Assembly: GCA_903827735.1 (NCBI GenBank)
Contig: CAIKJM010000461.1
Location: 1 to 21,244, forward strand
From: an uncultured Rhodanobacter sp.
GTDB lineage: Bacteria > Pseudomonadota > Gammaproteobacteria > Xanthomonadales > Rhodanobacteraceae
Length of the DNA: 21,244 nt
Direction: 5' to 3'
Below, piece after piece: positions 7,451 through 15,719 of the stretch (position 1 is the first letter of the stretch; each line of letters opens with the position of its first letter). The notes beneath the pieces were generated by a model that did no database searches, was not told the DNA's origin, and saw only the letters and a program-made list of their open reading frames with translations. A program made the position numbers and the translations under genes.

Positions 7451-8521
7451 ATGTCGACGTCCTTTCTTCCATCCACATTGCGCAAGGTCGCCGCGGCCCT
7501 AGCTATGTGCCTGTTGGCAAGTCCAGCGTGGGCTGGCACCCAACAAAAAGGTACCGGCATCGGGCAAACCTACACCCTGCTCGCCACTCCCACGACGGTT
7601 GCCTGGGGCCATTACGACGCCACCACGCCGCCCGTCCTGCACATCCAGTCGGGCGATACGGTGGTGTTTCATACCGTACTCACCAGCAGTCCCACCGCCC
7701 TGGAGAAGGCCGGCGTCAAGCCGGTGGATGTAGAGCAGAGCCTGCGCGATCTGTTCGACGGCGTGGCCGCGAAAGATCGCGGACCCGGCGGGCATATTCT
7801 TACCGGCCCGGTGGCCATCGACGGCGCCGAGCCGGGCGACACGCTGGAAGTGCGGATCAGGAAGATCGACCTGGCCATTCCTTACGCCTACAACGGCTTC
7901 CGCTACGGCGCCGGTTTCCAGACCGATGATTTTCCCTACGCCCGCATGAAGATCATCCCGCTCGACCTCATAAAGCACGTCGCCCACTTTGCACCCGGCA
8001 TTGATATTCCGCTGCATCCGTTCTTCGGCAGCATGGGCGTGGCGCCGCCGACCGGCTTCGGCCGCTACGACAGCGCGCCGCCCACGATCATCGGCGGCAA
8101 TATGGACAACAAAGAACTGGTGGAAGGTTCTACGGTGTATTACCCGGTGTTCGCCAGCGGTGCGCTGTTCCAGATCGGCGACGGCCATGCGGGTCAGGGC
8201 AATGGCGAAGTGGACATTACCGCAATGGAAACCTCGCTGGTCGGCACGCTGCAGTTCATCGTGCACAAGGGGATGAAGACCGGCGTCTATCCGCGCGCCG
8301 AAACGCCGACGCATTACATCGCCATGGGCTTCGACGACGACCTCACCGTGGCCGCGCACAAGGCGGTCACCGACATGATCAACTTCCTAGTCGAACAAAA
8401 GCACATGAGCCGCGACGACGCGTACATGCTGATCAGCGTCGCCGGCGACATCGACATTACCGAACTGGTGGACCACAACAAGGGTGTGCACATCATGCTG
8501 CCCAAAGCGATTTTCCATTAA
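7451..8521 (+). CDS. Exported acetamidase/formamidase-family protein
   Basis: 356 residues from ATG 7451, chosen over an in-frame ATG at 7397 because GGAG lies eight bases upstream and it starts a clean signal peptide: residues 1-28, charged start, hydrophobic core AAALAMCLLA, cleavage after SPAWA. The mature part matches the FmdA_AmdA family: WGHYDATTPPVLHIQSGD near the N-terminus, GGHILTGPVAIDGAEPGDTL, FPYARMKIIPLD, the region around IIGGNMDNKELVEGSTVYYP, then IGDGHAGQGNGEVDITAMET. The C-terminal helix region ends with LISVAGDIDITELVD. Known members hydrolyse formamide or acetamide to ammonia and the acid. Most described members are cytoplasmic, so export suggests use of periplasmic amides or another substrate. 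No amide transporter or urea genes are adjacent. Confidence 0.88.
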   Translation: MSTSFLPSTLRKVAAALAMCLLASPAWAGTQQKGTGIGQTYTLLATPTTVAWGHYDATTPPVLHIQSGDTVVFHTVLTSSPTALEKAGVKPVDVEQSLRDLFDGVAAKDRGPGGHILTGPVAIDGAEPGDTLEVRIRKIDLAIPYAYNGFRYGAGFQTDDFPYARMKIIPLDLIKHVAHFAPGIDIPLHPFFGSMGVAPPTGFGRYDSAPPTIIGGNMDNKELVEGSTVYYPVFASGALFQIGDGHAGQGNGEVDITAMETSLVGTLQFIVHKGMKTGVYPRAETPTHYIAMGFDDDLTVAAHKAVTDMINFLVEQKHMSRDDAYMLISVAGDIDITELVDHNKGVHIMLPKAIFH

Positions 8522-8690
8522 GTCCTGACGACGAAGGCCATCGCGCTGCGAGCATTGCGCGACTTGATGAGGTCGGCATAGGCTCGGCGCCACATTGTCG
8601 CAACGCAGCATTATTTCTACGGTATCGGCGTAACCTTCGTTTGACTGATTCGTCGTCTGGAATGCCAGCGACGCAGAAGACTACTCAGAT

Positions 8691-8694
8691 GGAG
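8691..8694 (+). promoter_or_regulatory. Ribosome site deciding the TTG start of cydA
   Basis: GGAG eight bases before TTG 8703. The nearby ATG at 8688 opens a frame that stops after five codons, so TTG 8703 is the only start that yields a full CydA N-terminus. Confidence 0.65.
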
Positions 8695-8702
8695 CAGCTG
8701 TT

Positions 8703-10118
8703 TTGAACCACGTCGGCGACGCTCTGCTTTTGGCGCGAATCCAGTTCGCGTTTACCGTGTCGTTCCACATCATTTTTCCCGCCATCAGCATCGGCCTGGC
8801 CAGTTATCTGGCGGTACTCGAAGCCCTGTGGCTGCGCACCGGAAAAGTGGTGTATCGCGAGCTGTTCTTCTTCTGGTCGAAGATTTTCGCCGTCGGCTTC
8901 GGCATGGGCGTGGTCTCCGGCGTGGTGATGAGCTACGAGTTCGGCGCCAACTGGGCGGGCTTTTCGCAGGTGGCCGGTGCGGTCACTGGGCCGCTGCTTG
9001 CTTATGAAGTGCTCACCGCGTTTTTCCTCGAAGCGGGCTTTCTTGGCATCATGCTGTTCGGCTGGACGCGCGTCGGGCCGCGCCTGCATTACCTGGCGAC
9101 CTTGATGGTCGCCGTCGGCACGTTGATCTCCACGTTCTGGATTTTGGCATCCAACAGCTGGATGCAGACGCCGCAGGGCTTTGCCCTGGTGGATGGCAAA
9201 ATCGTGCCGGTAGACTGGTTCAAGATCATCTTCAATCCGTCGTTTCCCTACCGCCTGATGCATATGGCGATCGCCGCCTTCATCGTGGCTGCCATGCTGG
9301 TCGGTGCGTGCGGTGCATGGCATCTGCTGCGCGGACGTCGCGATGAAGCAGTCAAGAAGTCCTTCTCAATGGCGATGTGGATGATCGTGTGCGTCGTGCC
9401 GATCCAGATCGCCGTCGGCGACGCGCACGGTATCAATACGCGCAAATATCAGCCGGCCAAGATCGCCGCGATCGAAGGCCTGTGGGAGACCGAGAAAGGC
9501 GGCACCTCGCTCAACCTGGTCGGCTGGCCGGACATGCAGGACGAGGTCACGCGCTACGCGGTGAAGATCCCGCATCTGGGCAGTCTGATCCTCACGCACA
9601 GCTGGGACGGCGAGATCCAGGGCTTGAAAGATTTTGCCCCGCGCGACCGGCCGGATTCCACCATCGTGTTCTGGAGTTTCCGCATCATGGTGGGCATGGG
9701 TTTCCTGATGCTCTTTCTCGGCCTGCTTGGCCTGGCGCTGCGGCGCGGTGGCCGGCTCTACGAGTCGCGCTTTCTGCAGCGCTTCGCCTTGCTGATGGGG
9801 CCATCCGGTCTGATCGCGCTGCTGGCCGGCTGGGTCACCACCGAAGCCGGGCGACAGCCGTGGGTGGTCTACGGCGTGTTGCGCACGGCCGACGCTTCGT
9901 CGGCGCTGTCGGCCCAGCAGGTCGGCACGTCGCTGATGATTTTCGTGATCGTGTATTTCGTGGTGTTCGGCACCGGTATCTACTACATGCTCAAGCTGAT
10001 GGGCAAAGGCCCGTCGCTGGGCGATACCACCGACACGCACGGCGACGATACCGGCAAAGGCGCGGCGCGATTCGATCATCGCCCGCTGTCCCGTCCCACC
10101 GACCCGATCGACGAATAG
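8703..10118 (+). CDS. cydA: Cytochrome bd-type quinol oxidase subunit I (CIO type)
   Basis: 471 residues, TTG start. It is the haem-bearing subunit of a bd oxidase in the inner membrane, oxidising quinol and reducing oxygen to water. About nine membrane segments are visible. Ligands match E. coli CydA with small offsets: His22 (FHIIFP) for the high-spin haem, His187 (YRLMHMA), and Met329 (FRIMVGMGF). The quinol loop keeps Lys253 and Glu258 (KIAAIEGLWE). GWVTTEAGRQPW is also present. The protein is about 50 residues shorter than E. coli CydA and the Q-loop lacks the long insertion, which marks the cyanide-insensitive (CioA) subgroup. The C-terminus is a hydrophilic Asp/Gly/Thr tail. It is the first gene of a three-gene operon with cydB eight bases downstream. 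No cydDC assembly genes are in the window. Confidence 0.96.
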   Translation: MNHVGDALLLARIQFAFTVSFHIIFPAISIGLASYLAVLEALWLRTGKVVYRELFFFWSKIFAVGFGMGVVSGVVMSYEFGANWAGFSQVAGAVTGPLLAYEVLTAFFLEAGFLGIMLFGWTRVGPRLHYLATLMVAVGTLISTFWILASNSWMQTPQGFALVDGKIVPVDWFKIIFNPSFPYRLMHMAIAAFIVAAMLVGACGAWHLLRGRRDEAVKKSFSMAMWMIVCVVPIQIAVGDAHGINTRKYQPAKIAAIEGLWETEKGGTSLNLVGWPDMQDEVTRYAVKIPHLGSLILTHSWDGEIQGLKDFAPRDRPDSTIVFWSFRIMVGMGFLMLFLGLLGLALRRGGRLYESRFLQRFALLMGPSGLIALLAGWVTTEAGRQPWVVYGVLRTADASSALSAQQVGTSLMIFVIVYFVVFGTGIYYMLKLMGKGPSLGDTTDTHGDDTGKGAARFDHRPLSRPTDPIDE

Positions 10119-10126
10119 ACACCGCC

Positions 10127-11134
10127 ATGCACATCGATCTCCCCATGATTTGGGCTGCCATCATTGGCCTAGGCGTGTTCCTCTACGTGCTGCTCGACGG
10201 CTTCGATCTCGGCATCGGCCTGCTCTTTCCTTTCTTCTATGGCGAAGGCGACCGCGAAGTCATGCTCAACACGGTCGCCCCGGTGTGGGACGGCAACGAG
10301 ACGTGGATGGTGCTAGGGGGCGCCTGCCTGTTCGCCGCGTTTCCGGTCGCCTACGGCACGCTGCTGCCGGCGGTGTATCTGCCGCTGATTGCAATGCTGT
10401 GCGGCCTGATCTTTCGCGGCGTGGCCTTCGAGATACGCGCCAAGGCACGGCGCACGCAACACCTGTGGGAGCTGGCCTTCATGCTGGGCTCGGCCATGGC
10501 GACGTTTTGCCAGGGCGTGATCCTGGGCACCCTTCTGCAGGGCATCGCCATCGTCGACGGACGATTCGCCGGCACCGCGTTCGACTGGCTCTCGCCCTTC
10601 AGCCTGTTCTGCGGCCTGGGCCTGCTGGCCACCTACGCGACCTTGGGCTGCACCTGGCTGGTAATGAAAACCGACGGCGAGCTGCAGCGGCGCATGCGCG
10701 TGATGGTCAAGCCGCTGGTGCTGACCCTGCTGCTCGTGATCGGCGCGGTCAGCCTGTGGACGGTGCTGGGCCAGCAGGCGGTGGCCGACCGCTGGTTCGC
10801 CAGACACAACTTCGTGTTTTTTGCGCCGGTGCCGATCCTGGTGCTGGCCTGCGTGGCAGGCATCGTCAGGTTCAACACGCGTGGACACGACACGCTGCCG
10901 TTCGTGCTGACGCAGGCGATCCTGTTTCTTGGCTACAGCGGACTGCTGATCAGCATTTTTCCGTACATCGTGCCGCCGTCGCTGACGATCTGGGCCGCTT
11001 CCTCGCCACCGTCGAGCCAGAAGTTTGCGCTGGTCGGCGTGCTGATCATCCTGCCAATCATCCTGGCCTATACGGGGCTGGCGTACTGGGTATTCCGCGG
11101 CAAGGTGCGCCACGGCGATGAGGGGTATCACTGA
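10127..11134 (+). CDS. cydB: Cytochrome bd-type quinol oxidase subunit II
   Basis: 335 residues from ATG 10127, eight bases after the cydA stop. This is the haem-free structural subunit pairing with CydA. The N-terminus is typical, FLYVLLDGFDLGIGLLFPFF, followed by NTVAPVWDGNETWMVLGGACLFAAFP, which carries the conserved Asp and Glu-Trp positions of the family. About eight hydrophobic segments run through the rest, ending in YTGLAYWVFRGKVRHGDEGYH. The frame is open far upstream inside cydA, but that part is a shadow of cydA in another frame. The stop is followed after one base by the start of the DUF2474 gene, so translation is probably coupled. Confidence 0.96.
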   Translation: MHIDLPMIWAAIIGLGVFLYVLLDGFDLGIGLLFPFFYGEGDREVMLNTVAPVWDGNETWMVLGGACLFAAFPVAYGTLLPAVYLPLIAMLCGLIFRGVAFEIRAKARRTQHLWELAFMLGSAMATFCQGVILGTLLQGIAIVDGRFAGTAFDWLSPFSLFCGLGLLATYATLGCTWLVMKTDGELQRRMRVMVKPLVLTLLLVIGAVSLWTVLGQQAVADRWFARHNFVFFAPVPILVLACVAGIVRFNTRGHDTLPFVLTQAILFLGYSGLLISIFPYIVPPSLTIWAASSPPSSQKFALVGVLIILPIILAYTGLAYWVFRGKVRHGDEGYH

Positions 11135-11135
11135 T

Positions 11136-11267
11136 ATGGATACCTCCAAACAAGCGCCCCTGCGCAAGCGGCTCGGCTGGTTTTTTCTGCTGTACGCCGC
11201 GGGTTTCCTGGCTGTGCTGATCGTCGCGGGACTCTTCCGTGTTCTGGTGCTGGATGCGGTGCGATAG
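11136..11267 (+). CDS. DUF2474-family small subunit of the bd oxidase
   Basis: 43 residues, ATG one base after the cydB stop, with AGGGG ten bases upstream inside the end of cydB. The peptide has a basic, polar start (MDTSKQAPLRKRLGW) and one membrane segment (about 15-38, FFLLYAAGFLAVLIVAGLF), then a short tail ending in LDAVR. The RLGWFFLLYAAG pattern and the position behind a CIO-type cydB fit DUF2474, one of the single-helix families that accompany bd oxidases, as CydX does in E. coli. CydX stabilises the haem-containing oxidase; the same role here is inferred. Confidence 0.85.
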   Translation: MDTSKQAPLRKRLGWFFLLYAAGFLAVLIVAGLFRVLVLDAVR

Positions 11268-11379
11268 GCGGTAGCGCGTTTAAGCGCAAGCACGCTCTAA
11301 CTGAGAGGCTGTACGCGCTTGAATTTCATCGGGCTCGAATGAAACCTTGTAGAAGCGTCAGTCATAGCGCGCTTTACGC

Positions 11380-12540
11380 TCAGCGAAACCCGATCACCAC
11401 ATCGTTCAACGGCAGCTGCGCCTGACGAGTTTGTGCCGGTATCGGGGTCCAGGGCTCGCCCTGGGCGAATAGCTGGGCTTCGGATTCGGGTCCGAAAAAA
11501 TCGAACCGATCGAACACAAACGGCAGACCTTCCGAGCCTTCAAACGTGGCCGCATTGGACAGCTGAAAATGCAGATGCGGTGCGCTGGAACCGCCGGACT
11601 GACCGAGATGTCCGAGCAGCTGACCGCGCGTCACCTGATCGCCGGCGTGCACTGTGACGCTGCCGCGCTGCAGATGCGCATAGCTGGCGAATTCGCCGGC
11701 TGCGAGCTGCAACACCACGTAGTTGCCAAAGACCCCGCGCGTTGTCAGCGAATCGGGTTCGCCCTGCGGACTGAGCGGCGCATGCTCTGGCTCGCCGTCG
11801 TGCGCATCGGCGATCACGCCATCGGCGACAGCGATGACATCGGCGCCGTAGCCGATCCAGTCGGCGTAGCACGAGTGGCTGATGTCCTGCACGCCCGCGC
11901 GCATGGCGTGACCTTGCTGATCGACGCCAACGAGATCGAAAGCGTAGCGCTGCGGAATCGTCACCATGCCGTTCACCGCAACCAGGCTGCCCCAGTGATG
12001 CGAATGTGCGTTGCCGGGTCCTTCGTGCGCCAGCCACCGACCGCCGCGCAGCGGTGGACCGATAATCAACGGTGCCGCGGATTTCACTGGCACAAGCACG
12101 CCATCGAGCAGTTCGGTTTTGCCTTTTGCTGCTGCGAATACCATGCGGTGACGAAGCGTACGCGGCGCCACGCTGCCCGCCGACAGCGTGATCCATACAT
12201 AGATCACAACGCGCTTGCCTGATTCGATCGTCACCGGCGTGTGTTCTGACGGCGTGGGGCGCGTCATGTCGGCCAACTCGCTGGCGCTGAAATGGGCCAA
12301 CGGCAGCGTGGCATCATCGCCGTAAACGTCGAGACCCTTCGGTTTCAGCGGGCCGGTGTCGCCGTAGATATTGGTGATGTCCAGCTCGTAGGCCAGATGA
12401 CTCGATCCGTCGGTGCCAATAAACGCCGAGGGCGCAAATGGCACGCGCGCCTCGACCGGCGCGAGCGGCTGCTGTGCAGCGACGGTCGAGCCCCAACAAA
12501 GGGACGCAGCAAGCGTCCACATCTCGTAGCGTCTTTTCAT
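11380..12540 (-). CDS. Exported M23-family (LytM-like) metallopeptidase
   Basis: 386 residues from ATG 12540, preceded by GGGGA eight bases upstream; the frame is open to 12636 but lacks a better start. The signal peptide is about 1-24 (MKRRYEMWTLAASLC..., cleavage after STVAA). An N-terminal beta domain (25-150) is followed by the peptidase domain. Probable zinc ligands are His181 (in HSHHWGS), Asp202 (RYAFDL) and His324 in HLHF, with His289 (YAHL) as a catalytic partner. The first two ligands are about 20 residues apart instead of the usual HxxxD, because a loop is inserted; I recall an M23 subgroup with this layout. M23 enzymes cut peptidoglycan cross-links in the periplasm, though some family members are regulators or attack other peptides. 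It is convergent with the bd oxidase operon and followed upstream by aqpZ on the same strand. Confidence 0.87.
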   Translation of the reverse strand: MKRRYEMWTLAASLCWGSTVAAQQPLAPVEARVPFAPSAFIGTDGSSHLAYELDITNIYGDTGPLKPKGLDVYGDDATLPLAHFSASELADMTRPTPSEHTPVTIESGKRVVIYVWITLSAGSVAPRTLRHRMVFAAAKGKTELLDGVLVPVKSAAPLIIGPPLRGGRWLAHEGPGNAHSHHWGSLVAVNGMVTIPQRYAFDLVGVDQQGHAMRAGVQDISHSCYADWIGYGADVIAVADGVIADAHDGEPEHAPLSPQGEPDSLTTRGVFGNYVVLQLAAGEFASYAHLQRGSVTVHAGDQVTRGQLLGHLGQSGGSSAPHLHFQLSNAATFEGSEGLPFVFDRFDFFGPESEAQLFAQGEPWTPIPAQTRQAQLPLNDVVIGFR

Positions 12541-12654
12541 CGGCGACGTCCCCTGTCTCGGTCTGGCTGTGCAGCATGTCTTGGCTACGCTTGCGAAGGC
12601 AAGCGCAGCCTCGTGCCCATCGTAACGATGGGCCATGCTCGCTGGCTGCGCCGC

Positions 12655-13398
12655 TCAGGTGATCGGCACGTCGCCGATGATATTGGGCCGATCGGCGCCG
12701 AGCCAGCGGTAGAGGGCACCGCCGATGACGCCACCCACGATGGGCGCTACCCAGAACAGCCACAGCTGGCCGATGGCGGTGGCGCCGGCGAACAGGGCCA
12801 CACCGGTGGAACGCGCCGGGTTGACCGAGGTGTTGGTGACCGGAATGCTGATCAGGTGGATCAGGGTCAGGGCCAGGCCGATGGCGAGCGGCGCAAAGCC
12901 CGCCGGTGCCCGCCCGTGGGTGGCGCCCATGATCACAACCAGAAACATCGCCGTCATCACCACTTCGCACAGCGCCGCAGCCGTCAGTGCGTAACCGCCC
13001 GGCGACATCGCGCCGTAACCGTTGCTGGCGAAGGTACCCGCCGCGTTGGGATCGATCGCGAATCCGGGCGCGCCGCTGGCGATATGTAAAAGTATCGCTC
13101 CAGCCACTACCCCGCCGATGACCTGCATCACTACGTATGGCACCACGTCACGCATCGGAAAGCGGCCGCCGGCCCAAAGCCCGATCGTCACTGCCGGATT
13201 GAAATGCGCGCCGGAGATATGGCCGAACGCGTAAGCGCCGCTGACAACCGTCAGCCCAAAGGCCAACGACACGCCGAGCAAACCAATGCCCAACGGATTG
13301 CCTGGCCCACCGAACTTTGCCGCGAGAACCGCACTGCCACACCCACCAAGTACCAGCCAAAACGTGCCCAGAAACTCAGCAACGAGTCGCCTCAGCAT
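12655..13398 (-). CDS. aqpZ: Aquaporin Z
   Basis: 247 residues from ATG 13398, with AGGGGAG about nine bases upstream; the longer open frame to 13476 adds 26 polar residues unlike the family. It is a six-helix MIP channel in the inner membrane. Both half-helix signatures are present: HFNPAV with Asn67-Pro-Ala and SVNPARS with Asn193-Pro-Ala-Arg196. The selectivity filter residues fit a water-selective aquaporin: Phe47 (SLAFGLT), His in LIHLISIPVTNTSVNP, the Thr before NPAR, and Arg196. A glycerol facilitator would have Asp after the second NPA Arg and smaller filter residues. It probably mediates osmotic water flux. The spacing to the M23 gene (114 bases) leaves operon membership uncertain. 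Confidence 0.96.
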   Translation of the reverse strand: MLRRLVAEFLGTFWLVLGGCGSAVLAAKFGGPGNPLGIGLLGVSLAFGLTVVSGAYAFGHISGAHFNPAVTIGLWAGGRFPMRDVVPYVVMQVIGGVVAGAILLHIASGAPGFAIDPNAAGTFASNGYGAMSPGGYALTAAALCEVVMTAMFLVVIMGATHGRAPAGFAPLAIGLALTLIHLISIPVTNTSVNPARSTGVALFAGATAIGQLWLFWVAPIVGGVIGGALYRWLGADRPNIIGDVPIT

Positions 13399-13518
13399 GA
13401 CGCCTACTCCCCTGGACGAACTGGCCCAACGCCAGTCCAACCCGCGCACTTTGCTCCCGCGTAAAGCGGTCCGCAATAGTGCGCTTGCACTGGGTCAATA
13501 CCTGCCTCAGCACTAAAC

Positions 13519-13552
13519 CATCAGGGCACCGATCAAGGGCGATGCCCCGATG
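13519..13552 (-). terminator. Hairpin after the aldo/keto reductase
   Basis: On the minus strand, CATCGGGGCA (13552-13543) pairs with TGCCCTGATG (13528-13519) over ten positions with one G-U pair and a 14-base loop. It begins 14 bases past the reductase stop codon. The following bases (GTTTAGTGC) are only slightly T-rich, so termination strength is uncertain. Confidence 0.45.
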
Positions 13553-13565
13553 TTGAAGCGTCGAA

Positions 13566-14615
13566 TCAACGCTCGTCGGCGGCCGCGATCTGCTTCTTTC
13601 GATACTGGCCCTGCATATCGAACATCCAGCCGGGGTACTCCGGCGGCAGCGCGCTGACCTTGTTGAGCGCGGTCAGTTCGTCGGCGTCGAGCTTCACTTC
13701 GGTGGCTCCGATATTGTCATCAAGCTGTTCGATCTTCTTGGCGCCGATGATCACGCTGGTCACCGCCTTCTGATGCAGCAGCCACGCCAGCGCGATCTGC
13801 GCCACTGAGACCTCGCGCTTGTCGGCAATGCCGCGCATGACGTCGATGCAGTCGTAGCCGCGCTCCTTGTTCACCGGCGGAAAGTCGAAGCTGGCCCGAC
13901 GGCTGCCCTGCTCGCCTTCCTTGTCACGGCCGTACTTGCCGCTGAGCAAGCCGCCGGCCAACGGGCTCCATACCATCAGCCCCATCTGCTCGCTGGTCAA
14001 CGCAGGAATGATCTCGCGCTCGAGGTCGCGGCCGGCCACCGTGTAATACGCCTGCAGCGACTGGAAGCGCGCAAGCCCGTGCCGCTCCGAGATGCCCAGC
14101 GCCTTGACGATCTGCCAGGCCGCCCAGTTCGACACGCCCACATAGCGCACGTGACCATGCTGCACGAGGTTGTCCAGCGCACGCACGGTTTCCTCGATCG
14201 GCGTGGCGGCGTCGAAACCGTGCACCTGATAGAGATCGATATGATCGAGCTGCAGGCGCTTCAGGCTGGCTTTGACACCGTCCTGAATATGGTGGCGCGT
14301 TAGTCCGCGCGAGTTGATGCCCTTGGTACCCGTCTCGCCGAACACCTTGGTCGCCACGATCACGTCTTCGCGGGGTACCTTGAGATTTTTCAGCGCCTGC
14401 CCGGTCATGATCTCTGACTGGCCCAGCGAATAGACGTCGGCGGTATCGATGAAATTGATGCCGGCCTCGAGCGCGCGGCCGATCAGCTTATCGGCATCGG
14501 CCTGCTTCAGATCGCCGATCTTGCTCCACATTTCGCCTTCGCCGCCGAAGGTCATGGTGCCCAGACAGAGTTCGGAAACGAAGACGCCGGTATGGCCGAG
14601 TTTGTTGTAACGCAT
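13566..14615 (-). CDS. Aldo/keto reductase
   Basis: 349 residues, (beta/alpha)8 barrel, NADPH-dependent reduction of carbonyls (or the reverse). The catalytic tetrad is complete: Asp57 and Tyr62 (INFIDTADVYSLGQSE), Lys90 (VIVATKVFG) and His132 (LYQVHGFD). The cofactor region shows VGVSNWAAWQIVKA, MVWSPLAGGLLSGKYG and, near the C-terminus, SVIIGAKKIEQLDDNIGA, which carries the residues that bind the adenosine 2'-phosphate. The length and pattern match the large group of bacterial reductases related to YajO, IolS and voltage-channel beta subunits. The substrate is not readable. ATG 14615 has AGGA about ten bases upstream. The short-chain dehydrogenase lies 76 bases upstream on the same strand, so the two oxidoreductases may be cotranscribed. 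Confidence 0.94.
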   Translation of the reverse strand: MRYNKLGHTGVFVSELCLGTMTFGGEGEMWSKIGDLKQADADKLIGRALEAGINFIDTADVYSLGQSEIMTGQALKNLKVPREDVIVATKVFGETGTKGINSRGLTRHHIQDGVKASLKRLQLDHIDLYQVHGFDAATPIEETVRALDNLVQHGHVRYVGVSNWAAWQIVKALGISERHGLARFQSLQAYYTVAGRDLEREIIPALTSEQMGLMVWSPLAGGLLSGKYGRDKEGEQGSRRASFDFPPVNKERGYDCIDVMRGIADKREVSVAQIALAWLLHQKAVTSVIIGAKKIEQLDDNIGATEVKLDADELTALNKVSALPPEYPGWMFDMQGQYRKKQIAAADER

Positions 14616-14691
14616 GGCATGTGATCCTGTGTGGATGTCTTAGAGCGTCGCGCGTGCGGTTGGGAAACCGCTCGCTTTCAGCAACGAAAAA

Positions 14692-15426
14692 TCATGGAGA
14701 AATCTGCCGAGTCGGCATGATCAGCGACTCCTGCATATTGACGTGCGCCGGCTGGGCGAAGGCGAACACCAGCGCGTTGGCGATGTCCTCCGCGTGCAGC
14801 GCATCGATCGAGTCGCGGCGCTCCTTCATCTTTTCGGCCGGCACGTTGAAGCCCCAGTTGGTGTGCACCGAGCCCGGCTCGATCAATGACACGCGGATAC
14901 CTTCATCGCCGAGCTCCTTGCGCAGCGCATCGTGAAAGCCCACCACCGCAAACTTGGTCGCGTTATACACCGACCAGCCGGCAATACCGTAGCGGCCGCC
15001 GACGCTGGAGACGGTGCTGATCATCGCGCCCTTGCGGCCGCGCATCAGTGGAATCGCCAGCTGAGTGCAGTTGAGTACGCCATAGAGGTTGGCGTCGATC
15101 GTCAACTTCCATTCTTCCCGCGTGCTCTTTTCGAACGCGTTGTTGTAACCGACGCCGGCATTATTGAAGAGCAGATCGAGACCGCCGAAATCCTCCTTCA
15201 CGTCGGCGAAGACTTGCGCAATCGCCGCTTCATCAGCCACGTCAGCGACTTTCACCACGGCCCGATCGCCCAGTTCTTTCGCCAGTGCATCCAGTTTGTC
15301 CTTGCTGCGCGCGACCAGCACGACCTTGACGCCTTCTTCCACCAGCGCCTTTGCCGTGGCCTGACCGATGCCACTGGATGCGCCGGTGATCACGGCGATG
15401 CTGTCTTTGAGATCTCTGAGTTTCAT
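14692..15426 (-). CDS. Short-chain dehydrogenase/reductase
   Basis: 244 residues, classical SDR with a Rossmann fold. TGASSGIG (14-21) binds the dinucleotide, NNAG is at 88-91, the active site Asn is at 113 (DANLYG), Ser at 140/141, Tyr154 and Lys158 (YNATK). EPGSVHTNWG follows, the usual PG motif after the active site. Arg40-Ser41 after the second strand (VVLVARSKDKL) suggests NADP preference. Start ATG 15426 has AGGGAAA about ten bases upstream. SDRs of this kind oxidise alcohols or reduce carbonyls; the substrate is unknown. It is followed by the aldo/keto reductase on the same strand, a common pairing for general carbonyl metabolism or stress response. Confidence 0.94.
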   Translation of the reverse strand: MKLRDLKDSIAVITGASSGIGQATAKALVEEGVKVVLVARSKDKLDALAKELGDRAVVKVADVADEAAIAQVFADVKEDFGGLDLLFNNAGVGYNNAFEKSTREEWKLTIDANLYGVLNCTQLAIPLMRGRKGAMISTVSSVGGRYGIAGWSVYNATKFAVVGFHDALRKELGDEGIRVSLIEPGSVHTNWGFNVPAEKMKERRDSIDALHAEDIANALVFAFAQPAHVNMQESLIMPTRQISP

Positions 15427-15642
15427 GATGGGTTTCCCTGGGCTGATGCGATGAGCTGATGCGATTCGGATAAGAAGGAATTCTCGCCAAAGCCGGGACC
15501 GCTCAGCCGATAACGCGAAAGATCGCGTCTACCTATGCAGAGAAGCCGGCTCAAAACGTTTATTTAAGTAGTATTCCCAATCACCCGTATGCATCGCGTG
15601 ACTCATACGCAGGCACAGGCGCATCACGCCGTCAGAAGACGC

Positions 15643-15675
15643 AAAAACTTGCCCGAGCAGCGAACGCTGGCGGGC
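15643..15675 (-). terminator. Intrinsic terminator after cytochrome b561
   Basis: On the minus strand, GCCCG then CAGC pair with GCTG and CGGGC around a GTTC tetraloop, with a small asymmetric bulge. This is followed by AAGTTTTTGC. The T-run (15647-15643) and the GC-rich stem 45 bases beyond the cytochrome stop codon fit a Rho-independent terminator. Confidence 0.65.
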
Positions 15676-15719
15676 GATTTAACGATGGGAAGAAACGCGA
15701 CTTGCGCCTGACCCAGAGG

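Noticed and set aside
7499..8359. 286-codon antisense frame over the amidase
   Set aside because: Shadow of the FmdA_AmdA-family gene; composition is dominated by Arg, His, Gly and Ala and it has no recognisable motif.
8563..8580. Possible FNR/ANR half-site (TTGATGAGGTCGG) upstream of cydA
   Set aside because: Only the left half TTGAT matches; the right half is not ATCAA, so anaerobic control is not supported by this sequence.
9377..10126. Long open frame upstream of and in frame with cydB, giving a 585-residue reading
   Set aside because: The first 250 codons overlap cydA in another frame and are Arg/Ala-rich shadow sequence; cydB has a proper ATG at 10127 eight bases after the cydA stop.
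11281..11345. Short inverted repeats (AAGCGC/GCGCTT, TTTCAT/ATGAAA) between the bd oxidase operon and the M23 gene
   Set aside because: Six-base stems with long or mismatched loops and no T-run; these are expected by chance.
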